From Pyrus communis (lineage: Eukaryota; Streptophyta; Magnoliopsida; Rosales; Rosaceae), in assembly GCF_963583255.1 (NCBI RefSeq), contig NC_084811.1, positions 17,812,088-17,876,087 on the forward strand: 64,000 nucleotides of DNA, in the 5' to 3' direction. Positions 10,559 through 22,955 of this stretch are shown piece after piece. A model generated the notes under the pieces. That model was not told the DNA's origin, did no database searches, and saw only the letters and a program-made list of their open reading frames with translations. Position numbers and translations under genes: made by a program. Every line of letters starts with the position of its first letter. Positions within the stretch are counted from its first letter, which is position 1.

Positions 10559-12593
10559 TGTGACAGCCCGTCCCGGGAATGTTAAAACGTACGCGCGAAA
10601 AGACTATTTTACCCCTAGTTTGATTTCCTTACGTTTTGTGTTTTGTTGGCATGTTTGGGGCCACACACACTTTCCCACACACCACAACCTTTCCTCCTGT
10701 TTCCTGCACACTGTCTCGAGTCCCCATTCCCTTCCCATTACCTTTGAAACGTACGGACACACCCACACACCCATCAAACCTTCACAGATCGTGGAATCCA
10801 AGCACATTTTCGAGCTCGTGAAGCTTGTAGGAGTCCAACCATACCTTTTTCAGGTAAGAACACCTTCGTTTTCACGTCGAATCCACTATGCCCGATTTTG
10901 GGTACTGTTCATGCACACGTGATTTCTCACGTTTTAGGGAATTTCAAGCTTGTAGGAATCTTGGTGAGGTCCCTAGGAGGCTCGGAGTGGTTCGTTTGAA
11001 GGTTTTGGATGTCGGGATCACTAGTTTCGAAGTTGGCCGGAGTTGGGTTGTTTTTGCAGGTGAGATTTCGTGGATTTTAGCCCTTGAAAGTAGTATGATT
11101 GTGTTCCTCTAGTTCTAAGCTTCATTTTGGTACCAATTTTGTGAAATTTGGGTGAAAAACGAAGAAGATATCAAAGTTTGAAAATTTCCCAGTTTTCCGG
11201 CGCCGTCGACGGCGCCGGAGGCTCGCCGGAGAAGACGACGGAATATTCCGTCAAATCTGACGGAATATTCCTGACGCCGTTGACGAAAACCATTATAGAT
11301 AACGGAATATTCCTAACGTCGTTAGTTGATGCCGTCAGCGTGCTAGGCGCGTGTGGCCGTGCCTTGGCCGGCGCGTGAGGGCGCGTGCGGTGGTGAAAAA
11401 TTATTTTAAAAATATGGGGATGTTCCTGAGGTTGAGTAGATCACGTTGGTGTATTCATACACCCCATTTGAGCATTGTATGAGAAGTTATTTCCAAAGTT
11501 TGGTTATGTGCTTTAAAATTGACGTTTTTGTAGTTGTTTCGCATGTAGGTGATACCTATCCCGAGGACGAGCGTGGTCACTCGAGGCAGCGGGGCTACGA
11601 CCCTTCCACATATCAGTGAATGGGCTTTTGGTTTTCTGTATATACCTATATACTTATATTTTCCCAGAAATTGATTTAAATGTTTAATAGTTATATGCCA
11701 TATTTTATATTGCGGTTTGTTATGCATAATTACTTGCATTGGCATATATGTGTGTGTATTGGTGCTGTGGACGCACAGGTAAGTGCCAGGTAATTATTAT
11801 TCATGTTTACATTCAGTAGTGGTTTGAGATGCTTAGAGAGCTCATAACCTGCACCCCGGTGTTAGTGCTCCCGCCCAGAGTAGGGCACAGTCCTTCACGT
11901 GATGTTCACCTCCCGCACCACACGCTCAGCTTGGATCCAAGTTAGGTGCACAGTCCTGTCGTACAGACCACTATAGGTGGTTCCAACTCGTGTGCAGGTC
12001 CAGTTAGTGAGATTGAGATTTGAGCTCTAGATGCAGCCATACAGGTCACGTTAGGTGACTTCGGCTGCCAGTTTATATGTTATTGATATGATTTATACCT
12101 GGGCACTTGCATTTCATTTTGAGGTTCTGGCATGGCATACTCTTGAGCATGATTAGTATATATATACGTGTATCTATTTTCTGGGAAGTATACAGGTTTT
12201 ACGGCGAGGGGTTAGAACGTATTTATTAAATGGTTTTCGAAAAACTTTGTTTTTGCCCACTCACGCTTTTGTTTTGCGCCCTTCCAGGTTCTAGTTGATT
12301 AGCAGGTTTGGTGGTTTCCCAGAGGACTTTCCCGGCTTTTCTGATAGACGATCACCAACGTAGGGCCACCTTCGGGTGTACTATTGTCGCATCATTTTCA
12401 TTTGGACTGCTTTAGGCTTATGCTCTGAACTTGTGTCTCACTTACACTAGCACTTGTTTTTATTACTTTGTGTTGCTAGTTTTTATTATTTGTACTATTT
12501 ACATTACTATTTTATTAGCTTCCGCACTGTGCACATGGCTACGTCACTTCCACGTGACGGCCAGCATGCCTTGATCTCGGTTGGGGTGTGTCA
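10559..12593 (+). mobile_element. Solo LTR with perfect 5-bp target duplication
   Basis: The unit starts TGTGACAGCCCGTCCC and ends GGGGTGTGTCA, with TG...CA ends and a short terminal inverted TGTGACA/TGTGTCA. AAAAT lies directly outside both ends (10554-10558 and 12594-12598). There are no internal primer site and no coding domain, so this is best read as a 2,035-bp solo LTR left by LTR-LTR recombination. A related, decayed LTR lies at 16820-17846 in the other orientation. The lineage is not determined. Confidence 0.75.
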
Positions 12594-12779
12594 AAAATAA
12601 ATTTGATTTTTGAGTCCAACCATTTTCAATGCACACACCTAATTCTCATAATTCAAAATTTGAGTTTTGAATCCATTATTATCTCTTCCCATGCAAAAGC
12701 TCAAATTTTAGGAACATGGGTGAAGACAATCAAAACACTCAAACCCAACATCATTTTTGGACCCAAATCGTTTTGAAAA

Positions 12780-13390
12780 ATTGGCTCGAAAAATCAGTAT
12801 GGAGCTAGGCAGTCCTAGGCGGTAGGCTAGGCAACTCCTAGGAGGTCCTAGGTGGATTTGATTTTTTTCTTAATTAATTGTGTGCTTTTTTATTTTTTAG
12901 TTTCATGGTGGTATACTTATGGAAATGGTGTACCTAATTTGCAAAGGATGGATTGACTACAAGTTCATTCAATTGTGAAATGAATTGGAGAACTTTTGAG
13001 GGGGATACATACAAAAAAAAAAAAAAAGAAAAAAAAAAAAACTAGATACAATACGTTAAATAATTTAGTCTATGTCAAATCCAATGTAAGGATCATGAAC
13101 AAGAAGAATTTAGTCTATCATCTAAGAATACTCCTCATTATGATTATATGCTTATTTGTTTTTTAAATATTGAACTTGTTCAATGAATGTACTTAGTGTA
13201 TTCTTCTACTTCTATTTTTGTATTTTATCATTCTTCTATTATCCATACAATTATAGTTTTTTTTTTAAGCGTAAATAGGCACTTATTTACAAGATATATA
13301 ATAAATTTATGTAAATCTGCCTAGGCCGCCTAGCCGTTAGGCCCCTGCCCGCCCTCTGACTAGCGTTTAGTGTTTTTTAGAACCTTGAAG
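12780..13390. mobile_element. MITE-like element with CTAGGCGG-rich ends
   Basis: The left part is rich in CTAGGCAGTCCTAGGCGG-type motifs and the right part in CTAGGCCGCCTAGCCG, with GTTCTAAAAAACAC reading inward from the right end. AT-rich filler lies between. This resembles common plant non-autonomous hAT-type elements. I could not define target duplications. Confidence 0.4.
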
Positions 13391-14898
13391 AATATAGGTC
13401 TATTATTTGAGTCTTTGGGTTGAAGATGCTCTTAAGACATCTAATTGTAATCAAGAAAATCGATGATCATGGTATTGAGACTTGAGTCCTTAAACAGTTT
13501 CAAATTTAAGAGATTTATAGTAGGGTTGATATATTAGAAAAGTCATAAAAGTGGATGGAAATACAAATACCAATATATCATACAAAGTACTTATACATTA
13601 GTATTATTTACACAATTATTTTTATTTCTCACACACTCTTCTTAATTTTCAGCTATTAAGTCAAATGAATTGAAGACAATCAGTGACAAAAATTTATAAA
13701 AATATATAGGAGGTAAACATGAATGTGTGACCATAATATATACAAATACACACGAATGAGTAGAGTGGAGCGGAACGGGGTGAATCACCGACAGATGAAT
13801 TCGAAGTACACCATCACTTCTTTAATAATGAAGCAATTAAACTATGAAAAATATAATAAAAGGTGGAATCGGACGGGAGGGGCAATTGTGATCCAAAGTG
13901 TCACACGTGCTGATGCACATTCTTTTTTATTTATTTTATTTTTTTATCAAACGATAAATTTGTTATTTAAAATATTATATTAGCATAACAATGAAGTTCG
14001 AATCATACCGTAATGCAAATGTAACACTTTTCTTTATATAAAGGGCCAATTGCAAAGATTATTAAAAGTTGGGTAAAGGTGGCTGCTGCACATTCTTTGA
14101 AAAGATGATTAAACATAGGGTACAAGGCAAAGGTGGCTGCATCAGGGTTTCATCATCATATTCTGCATAATCACCTCACTCATGCTCTCTAAAGCAAGTT
14201 TGAATGCTCCTACTCATGTTGGTGTTAATGTAGAAAATATGGAGAATAATACGAAAGACAACTCTTATGTACGATTTTGAGTTGTTTATGTGTTTGCTAA
14301 AGGATTTTTGGCAAATTACTTTTAAGATATAACAAAGTTTAAATCTTTAAATAGCAAAATTTGATGTATTTCATTAAAAATAGCTAGAAATAAATTGTAT
14401 TATTGAGATATAGAGAAAGAGAGGAAGCTGTTTTGTGAACAATTTTCCAATTGTTAATAATCTGGCAGACTGTTGAATCTCACGTCGGTTGTAGAAAGTG
14501 ATAAATAATAGTTTAAATATTTTAATCTCATTCTATTAATATCGAGATCTTTTATGATAAAATCTCACACCTGAAAACTTGTTGATAGTGAGCTTTCGGC
14601 TCGTCTCCCTAATAATTCTACACGGACATCGTTGCATTGGGTACACATAGGTATGCAATGCATGACACTGATTCATATCAATTTTAAATGTACAACTATG
14701 GTCACTGACTATTTACAAAATTACCGCTGCCTTTAATTTGGCACTCTCTTAATTTGACTGTAGCGTTGCCAACACTATACCCAACCTCTTTCTGCACCAT
14801 TTCAACCAAAAGACTTGCACTTTGAGTGGTATTCTACTGTTTCAATCAAGAGACAATAGACATATTGGTTGGGCTAAAAACTAATTTTACACATCATT
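13391..14898. other. AT-rich intergenic DNA, nothing recognised
   Basis: I see low-complexity AT-rich sequence with short chance ORFs and no family signature on either strand. Confidence 0.5.
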
Positions 14899-14899
14899 C

Positions 14900-15071
14900 A
14901 GTAGTACGGTGTAGTGGTCCTCGTCTTCACTTGTAAGTGAGAAGTCCTAGATTTAAATTTCGTAGATAACGAATTTAATACCAAATTCGGCTACCCATTG
15001 TATGAGTTAACCGAACTCCTCCCTTCTCTTAATATAAAATATATTGTTGTACTCTAAAAAAACAAAAAAAC
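14900..15071 (+). mobile_element. SINE-like retroposon
   Basis: The unit begins GTAGTGGTCCTCGTCTTCAC (A-box-like), has AGTCCTAGATTTAAATTTC in the B-box position, then a pyrimidine-rich body, and ends in an A-rich tail (AAAAAAACAAAAAAAC). Length about 170 bp fits tRNA-derived plant SINEs. The boxes are decayed and no target duplication was fixed. Confidence 0.5.
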
Positions 15072-16819
15072 AGCAATCTTATACCCCACGATTCCACCTT
15101 ATGATTATATATTATATATTTATGAAATCTCCAACAACTCGTACATACTCAATAAGGTTGCCATGAAAAGGAAGATAAAAAGGTGGAAGCACTAGCGGCT
15201 TAATAACATAAGATTAAAGCTGGCATTCGTATCGTGTTTTTTGTGCTCGTATTGTTTTCATGACATACTCAATAACTTAACAAGTTATGTCGTATAACAC
15301 CTGCTAAAGTAAACATGTAATATGACTAGACTCGAAATCGGCCCATTAATATTATCAGGTGTATGACCTGACCAGTTACCTGTTAAAGAAAATATATTTT
15401 AAATCAATAAATAATGAACATGAAAAACATAATTTGATAAAAAAAAATAGAAAACATAATACTAATTAATTTGCATATCATATTGTCACATAAATATTAC
15501 TTCAAGACATAAATAAATAAATAAATTTTAAAAAAGCCATTTGTCTTTCAAGTATTACATACTCCAAAATAAGAGCCTAATGAAAAAACATTAGTACATT
15601 ACTACAAAAATACCAAATGTTCGAGGATATATATAATGAAGGGAATTGCGTTTCAAGGTTGAGGAACCTTGCTTATTTTATATATGATTTCACATTTTTT
15701 AGACTTGTACATTAATGATTACAAATTTTATTTATTTTGAAATCCCTTAAAAATACTATTCATGAGGGTTTGTATGGTCTTAAAAATTCAAATGACGATG
15801 TACCCATACTCAAAGCTAGAGGATGGGATCACGAGTGTTTGCATATTTTTTTCACATTTTTCACACTTTTAAATTACTTGATATTTTTATTTTTAATGTG
15901 TTTTTATAATTTTTTTAATCTCACCCTTTGCCTAAGTATACTTTAAAAATAAATAAATATTAAAATTTTTAAATTTATATAGAATAATAATACAATAATA
16001 CATATTTAATATACAATATATACATGTACACTATGACTATTGTATTTTATAGTAAGTTTTTTTAGTAGTTTAGAAAATTAAAATCATCAAAATAACTTTT
16101 TTCTTAACGTGTTGAAACAAGTTATCTGTGTGTCACTTTTGTGGTTACCTACGTGTCATAATAATAAGAACATATAAATAAAAATTTACAATTCTTTATT
16201 TCATTAGCATATGACGCCACAGTGCCAATATAATGTAAGTCCTTCTCATTTGGCAAACCACATGTAAACCACCTCTCTTATAAATGTACAGTCACCACTA
16301 CCAATAAGTCTAACTTATATTAAAACGGGCACCATATAATGTGATCAAAAAATTTGGCCACCCTAGCATATAATACCATTTTCCTTTTTTCGTTAATAAT
16401 CCTATGATTGACCACGACCAAGTGGAAAGGCAAATTGCCTCTTTGTTAAGTTCAACTTGGCTACTCTTGGATTTTTAAGAGTTCCTTCACAAAACATTGC
16501 ATAGTCAACTTTCTACTTATGATCGAAACCGTTAATATTTAAATTGTTTGATATATAAAGATCATTTCTACAAAAAATGATAAAATATGGTATCATTTAG
16601 TCATCAAATTGTATAAAAACAAATGGTTAGAATTCATAAAAATATTACAAACCGTCTATCTATCTTCTACAATTAATTGACTAAATGACCTTAGTTTCAA
16701 TTGAGTTTTAATTTACAAATAAATTCTTATATAATAATATAAAGGTTCTAATCATAAAAATGAATTTTTGTAAATTAATTGTGAAATATTAAGAGAGGAA
16801 CTTCTAAAAATATTTGAGG
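15072..16819. other. AT-rich intergenic DNA, nothing recognised
   Basis: Long AT-rich stretch with no coding or terminal signature that I can support. Confidence 0.5.
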
Positions 16820-17846
16820 TGACATACCCTAACCCGGAATGTCCACCTGGACTCTGAATCAAGTTGTGCTGGCCGACACAAGGAAGGAGACGAAGCCATA
16901 AAGTGTAGTGAGGTAAAAATGTGGATAAATTTAAACCTAAAAGTGACTAGATGCAAGAGTGCGCATGTGAACGGGATTGAACCCAATTCACATGTGATGT
17001 CAGAGCATAAGTAAAGTACATTAAAGGTAAGATAAGAATTATACCATCGAAGGTAATCACCTATACCAAGATTTTCCAAGAATCCTCGTCAACACAGAAG
17101 CTCTGCCACTAAAACCTGGAAGTGCGAAAAACAAGGGTGAATAGGCTTGAAAATAAAGTTTGTCAAACCTTTTCGAAAGCGTAATAACCCCTCGCCATAA
17201 AACAAGTATAGTTTTCAAATAAAACATACTATGTATAGTATGAAAATACTTACCGTAGCTAACAATACCTCAAAAATGAAATACATCACAATAATTTGTA
17301 AATAAACGCATAACTTCCAGTAATCAAAATATCTCGTAGAAATAAACATATCATATCAATTGCTCATCGAACACATGTTGACACACGAGTTCATGTAGAG
17401 ATATTCTAACATGAACATGACTGGGTGTAATAATGGTTTACGCTCTAGTACTACAATCACATGAAGACTGGCGCTATGCGCGTCACATACGAATCCTAAT
17501 TGCCTGTAGCAATTTAGGACAAGACTGGCACCTATAATGGATCCAAAGTGAGCGTACAGTGTGATGTGAACATACACGTGAAGCTTGGCCCTGACCTGGT
17601 AAGTACTAACACCGGTGTAGCACACGATGAGCAGTTAACATATATGTGATCGTGCCATAGTAATTTGATAATTCTAATCAATATAACACCATTCATAACT
17701 ATAACTATAATTAAGACATCCCGTAGGATTTATAATGATCTCCTAATTCTCATCGTTGCGACATTTCTTATAAATGTTAGTCTAATTAGGGCATCACGTA
17801 GAAAATGCATTATTAATATGTATGGAAACTAAATAAATATATATAC
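16820..17846 (-). mobile_element. Decayed LTR related to the solo LTR at 10559
   Basis: Read on plus it starts TGACATACCCTAACCCGG, matching the reverse complement of the end of the 10559-12593 LTR in layout. GTGCTGGCC, GGATCCAA and CACTAACACCGG-type segments then follow in the same order as in that LTR. The far end is missing; the TATAC target site of element C lies at its right border. Confidence 0.45.
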
Positions 17847-17892
17847 TGTGGAGCCTAAAATAATCCCAAATATTTTGGAGGTGACACGTGGA

Positions 17893-19842
17893 TGATGCGA
17901 GATTTATACGCACACAAATTAAACCCTCTTTTCGTCAAATTGTAGTATATGTATAAGTAGGGATCGTTCTGGACCGGGGATTAGGAGGGATTGCAAATCT
18001 CTTGGAAACTGACTCAAAAACGTAAAATAAAGTTTAAAACACTAAACTAGACTCAAAGAATGCAAAATTAAAGTTTAAAACACTAAGACAAACCAAAAAC
18101 AAAAAAAATACTTTTAAAACATAAACTAAACAGATTCTAAGCACTAAAGAACAAGAAAGTAAAGGGGGGTTTGATTTGACGAAATTAGCTAAATTGCACA
18201 AATTGTAATTAAAGGCAAAACGTAAATATAAATGTGATGAAAATATGGATGATGGAATAGCCAAGGGGTTCTTCTTCACACATGTTACACTTGCATACAA
18301 TATTGATTCTCAGTTGGTCTTTCGATAAGTTGTGAAACTCAATGCTCCAAGTTAATTAGGTCCGCTTAAATTAACTTTCAGATTTCCCTAGATTCGTTGG
18401 ATTGAATGGAATACGCATTACAACCAAATTATTCTTAATCAAAGTCCCTAACTATGGAATACGCATGATAGAGACATTCAACAAAGATCATTAAGTTCAA
18501 CGGAAATCATAAACATCGACGAGGCATTCGTTACTATGGAATACGCATGAAACTTATGCCAAGAATTCGTTTAACGCGATTGTTTATAAGCAACCTCCAC
18601 TACTTGTGAATATAAGTTCATAACGATTAGGTGAAACTCACTTATATTCTAGCGTCATATTCATGCATGAAAATTAAGCTTGCAATCTTAATGAACATAC
18701 ATAAATAATTTATCAATCAAACAGTTAAACGAATTGAATCCACAACTTATGAAATACCAACCAAAAGTAATCAATTCATATTGCAAATATAAACATAGTT
18801 TCGAATCACCCCCTAGCTAAAGGGGGTTTAGTTCCTCATAACTTTGAAATCAAAGAAACACCTAAACATTCCAACAACTCAAACTTGAATTGTATGAACG
18901 TTTAGGCACTCTTCTCTTCCATTCCTCATACGTACAAAACAAAGAGAATTAAATTTAAACTTTGAAATCAAAGAAACACCTAAACATTCCAACAACTCAC
19001 ACTTGAATTGTATGAACGTTTAGGCCCTCTTATCTTCCTCGTTGTTGTAGCACAAGGTCTAAGGTGAGGTTTGGGGGATTATGGAAATGGATGAGGAGTG
19101 GTGTTTGGATTATAAGGGAATGGATGGGAAGCTCACGGCTAGGGAAGGGAGAATGTGTTTGTAATGTGTTGTGTATGAAATGAGATGTTTTTGAATGAAT
19201 GAATGCAAGGGTATTTATAGGAGTAGTGGAGGGAACATATGGCTATGTCATTTGTAGGTGAAGTAGGTAGATGTTGTAGGTGAAGTAGGTGAAGTAGGTG
19301 GATGTTGTAGGTGAAGTAGGTGGATGTTGTAGGTGATTATGAGTGATAAGTGATAAGTGTATGATATGTTAAGTGATAAGTGAATGATTATGATAAGTGA
19401 TAAATGAATGTATGATATGATAAGTGGTGAATGATAAGTGGTAGTGTTTAAGTATTCAAAATAGGGAACAAAGCCCTTCCTTGCATGGCAAGGAAGGGAG
19501 ACACAAGGAAACACACGACAATGTCCTAAGGTTGCTAGGAATGTTGTTTTTGTGTTCTAAAATGCGTAGGAGTTTTCAATGATGCTCAAACATGAGGTCT
19601 TTTTAGGATTTAACTTTCCTACTTCAAGTCTTCAATTTCGTCCATCCTTTTGGCTCCAAGCATATGATATCCATTCCAATCTCTAATTTGCTCCAAAAGG
19701 CTCCAAAAGGCATCCTTTTGCATACTTTGCCCTTAGAACCTAAAAACACACAAAAGAAGCATAAAGAACTAAAATAACTAAAGAAACATAACGTAAATGT
19801 ACGAGAACAAGCCATTTAAGTTGCATAAATATGCTCCTATCA
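17893..19842 (-). mobile_element. Element A 3' LTR
   Basis: Plus reading TGATGCGAG...CTCCTATCA. It sits next to the polypurine tract on the minus strand (AGTGTGGGGGTATT). A TATA-like site (minus CTATAAATAC) is at 19211-19220. Confidence 0.88.
18843..19060. repeat. Direct duplication of about 118 bp in element A LTR
   Basis: CTTTGAAATCAAAGAAACAC and the next 60 or so bases (AAACATTCCAACAACTCA, GAACGTTTAGGC) occur twice, starting near 18843 and 18960. The 5' LTR has the same pair (near 26200 and 26317). Element G LTRs carry a related 108-bp spaced pair near 45095 and 45203. Confidence 0.8.
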
Positions 19843-21660
19843 AATACCCCCACACTTAGCTTTTGCTAGTCCTCGAGCAAAACAGAAAAACAAAACAAAA
19901 AGAACAAAATACAACCTACACCTTCCAACAATCGTATTAGGGACTTCCAATGCACATGACAAATTAAAAATCATTATTCTCAAAGATTTGAGCCATCTTT
20001 ACACTTAAGTACATTCTTACTCATAGTCACCACATACTAGTTCACAATTAAGCATTTAAAACCATGTTTTGAATGTAGTAACATGCCTTAGAGAATTCCC
20101 TCAATTTCTTACTAGATGTACTCTCATTTTTCACACAGATTTTCTGACTACACACCCTACACTAGGTATATGTGAGAAGATTGATGTAATCATAAAAACG
20201 AACACTCACATATATGTATTTCAAAGGAAGCAATTTCTGGAGTTAATAAGCATGTTTAGATATGATCTCATGAATGGAATGCTACTACTTAGACGCGAGA
20301 ACCAGTGATACCATAAGCTCATACCAAGTTCAAACTCCACAAATTGAAATACACAACACTCAAGATAGAAGTCAAGGGTTGTAACGGGGCTTGGGGTATG
20401 TGGATAACAAAGAAGGGATATGGAAAACAAAGGTTTTTAAAGAAATAGTGAGCAAAGCATTTGAATCAACTTAGAATTCACTTTTGAATGAAAACTCAAC
20501 TTTTGAACAAAAAGGGAGAATTTAGACAATTTACGCCCAGAATTGGTGTTTTGGAACCTTTCTTCAATCACTTATTCTTTCATTTTTTTTTTTCTTTCTT
20601 TTCTCTTTTTTTTTTTTTTCTTTTCTTTTTTTTTTCTTTTGAATCTCAAAACATAAACACTTAAACATTCTCTCCCCTACACTTATTTTCTTTCATAATG
20701 TAACTCAAAAGGAATTCAATTAAGTCATGCTCACTATCTTTTAAGAACAAGGGTGGGGATTGTCCTAAACTAGGCTAGGTGAGGAAAATGTGGGTAAACA
20801 AAGAATAAAGGCTAAACAAGGCTCAACGGGGTTAAAACTTACAACATATACGAAGTATGGGAAGTAAGGCTTTTTGGCTATGGTGGTGGTCACTACACAA
20901 CTTCTTCTTGAATATGTGTTATGCAAATCAATAACATGCTTTGAATGAAATGGGCATGAGTTCTAGCATTTAGTTCTATCATGATACAATTGCATTCTAA
21001 GTAGCAACCAAGCAAGGAATAATGAGATCATGCAACAACTTTAGAAAATAAAGAATCACAGAAAATAACTCTCCAAAGAAAGTAATGGCTCGAGTCTCAC
21101 AGGGATGTAGCGTTTGTTTGAGTTTCTTCCTTCAAACATGTTACAAAAACGAATTTTTCTTTTATGATTGCATGTGAAGTCATACATTATAACCATAACC
21201 AAGCATATACCAAGAGTAAATCAAACTTTTCTCTATGTTTATAACTCTTTCTAACCGTCATGCAATTATAAACCAAATCCTTATCATTGTGTTGGAAGGT
21301 ACCCTAAGACACAAACACACAAAAACGACTTTTAAAACAACTCTTTTTGGGTTTTTCAAAACAATTTTTCAAATTTTTATGGGATTTTCGAATTATAAAA
21401 CAAAACACACTAAAACACTCTAAAACAACTTAAAAACACCTTAAAACAGCAAGGAACAACATTAGAAGTTATGGTGGATAAAACCCTACGAATTTGCATC
21501 AAAACACTTTAGTTTAGTTACCCCCCACACTTAAATCAAACATTGTCCTCAATGTTTTAAGCATAGATTCACACAAAACATAAGTAAACACACAAAAAGC
21601 AACTAAACATATTAAACATGGCATAATGTAATTAACAAAGAGAAGAGTTTAGAGACGCAA
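19843..21660 (-). other. Element A 3' non-coding region with polypurine tracts
   Basis: No coding sequence. On the minus strand this is the segment between the last ORF block and the 3' LTR. It contains three AGTGTGGGG-type purine tracts (about 21518-21530, 20670-20685 and 19846-19858, the last being the true polypurine tract). A perfect 8-bp inverted repeat AAACATTG/CAATGTTT with a 4-base loop lies at 21538-21557. Homologous regions occur in E (36073-37780) and G (51790-53610). Confidence 0.7.
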
Positions 21661-22955
21661 ATCTGGTTATAGAGTGTAAATTCCATCTTCTCCTTGGTAA
21701 TTGCATTGAGGCTTTGATCTTTGTGATTCCACAGGCTTACTCTTGAACTGGTTTCTGCCCATCGTTGATTTTCCTTTGTGCTACTTCTTGAACTGGGCAG
21801 CAGGATGGTTCTTTTGGTCTCCCCCGAAGGTCTGAGCTTATCCCTTTTATCTGTTTCTTTGTTCAATCTTTCCAATTCGTATTGAAAAGGGTTGGAGGAT
21901 AACTCAGCCTATGTTTGTCTCCACATGCTTCAATGTATCATTTTCACTTGCCTTACTCGCTCCCCTTTGCAGAAGTGGTCCCTTCTCCGGAAGTGTATCA
22001 ACCGTTGAAGATGACTACTCGAGAGCAACGCTAGGTAAGCAATCAGGAATAGGTTCCAGGCAGTTGGCTCCAGATCGGAAGATTGACTCCAAGTGCCGGC
22101 TGATTGCTTCTTTTACTTTGCCATGCGAGTAAGAACAAGGACAAAGAAAAAGACAGGGAAAGAGCATGATATGAGATACTTTTGCTTTTGACCTTGATGA
22201 TATGAAATACCTTTGCTTTTGAAGAAGCGGTGCATGAATCAGCACATGTATTTCCTCCTGGGTCATCTTTACTCCAGGCATCTGGTATCATCTTTGGGGA
22301 AGAAGAAAAAATTTAGTATTTCGAAAGGCTTTGCTGGGAGTGCGCCCTCAGAGGTGAGGGAGAGTTGGGCATTTTCTTCAGGTTTGCCCTGCCATAAAAG
22401 ACGAAGGTCGACATATATAGAGATAATATCAAGTGGTGGTACTTTTTACCCTTGTCGACAAACGTTTTGATCCCGCAATTCCGGCTTTTTGAAATAGTGG
22501 CGCCTCTTCGATCTCTGAATACGCCTCTTCGATTTCTGAGCAGGCGCCCCTTCGATTTCTGAACGACGCCTCTTCGCTTTCTGAACGACACGTGGTAGTG
22601 CAGATGCGGCTCCTTTTGACAAAGCTGCACGCGTCTTCTGAAAAGCAGAGAAAGCGTCGCCGAACTTTGCGCTTGTCGGCTAAAGATATGTAGTTGCGGT
22701 GATGGCCTCCACGTGTTGTCTGAAAAGAAGAAATCTTTTGACAAAGTTGAACGCGTCTTCTGAAAAGCCGAGAAAGCGTCGCCAAAATTACGCCGGAAAT
22801 TCCGGCTTTTTGAATCGGTGGACGCGTCGCTTTGGCTTTTTTATTGAGCTATCGATCACCACAACAAACACTCTCTGAAGATTTCCCATTCTTGAAGATC
22901 GACTCCGGCCCTTTGAAATTTAACTCCATCCCTTTTCTTTGAACACTTTTGAAAA
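21661..22955. promoter_or_regulatory. Promoter-like block between antisense ORF and element 3' region
   Basis: This block is shared, inverted, with element G (50620-51790). On minus there is a TATA-like TATATAT at 22413-22420. Four units of about 24 bp (CGCCTCTTCGATTTCTGA) lie at 22497-22600. A 50-bp direct repeat beginning GACAAAGCTGCACGCGTC / GACAAAGTTGAACGCGTC occurs near 22616 and 22739. Two ACGTG cores lie near 22588 and 22710. On plus it leads directly to the antisense ORF ATG at 22956. A role as a promoter for one or both strands is inference. Confidence 0.5.

Noticed and set aside
22313..22785. Overlapping Arg/Ser-rich ORFs in the promoter-like block
   Set aside because: They translate 24-bp repeats in several frames and are not consistently open in the element G copy.
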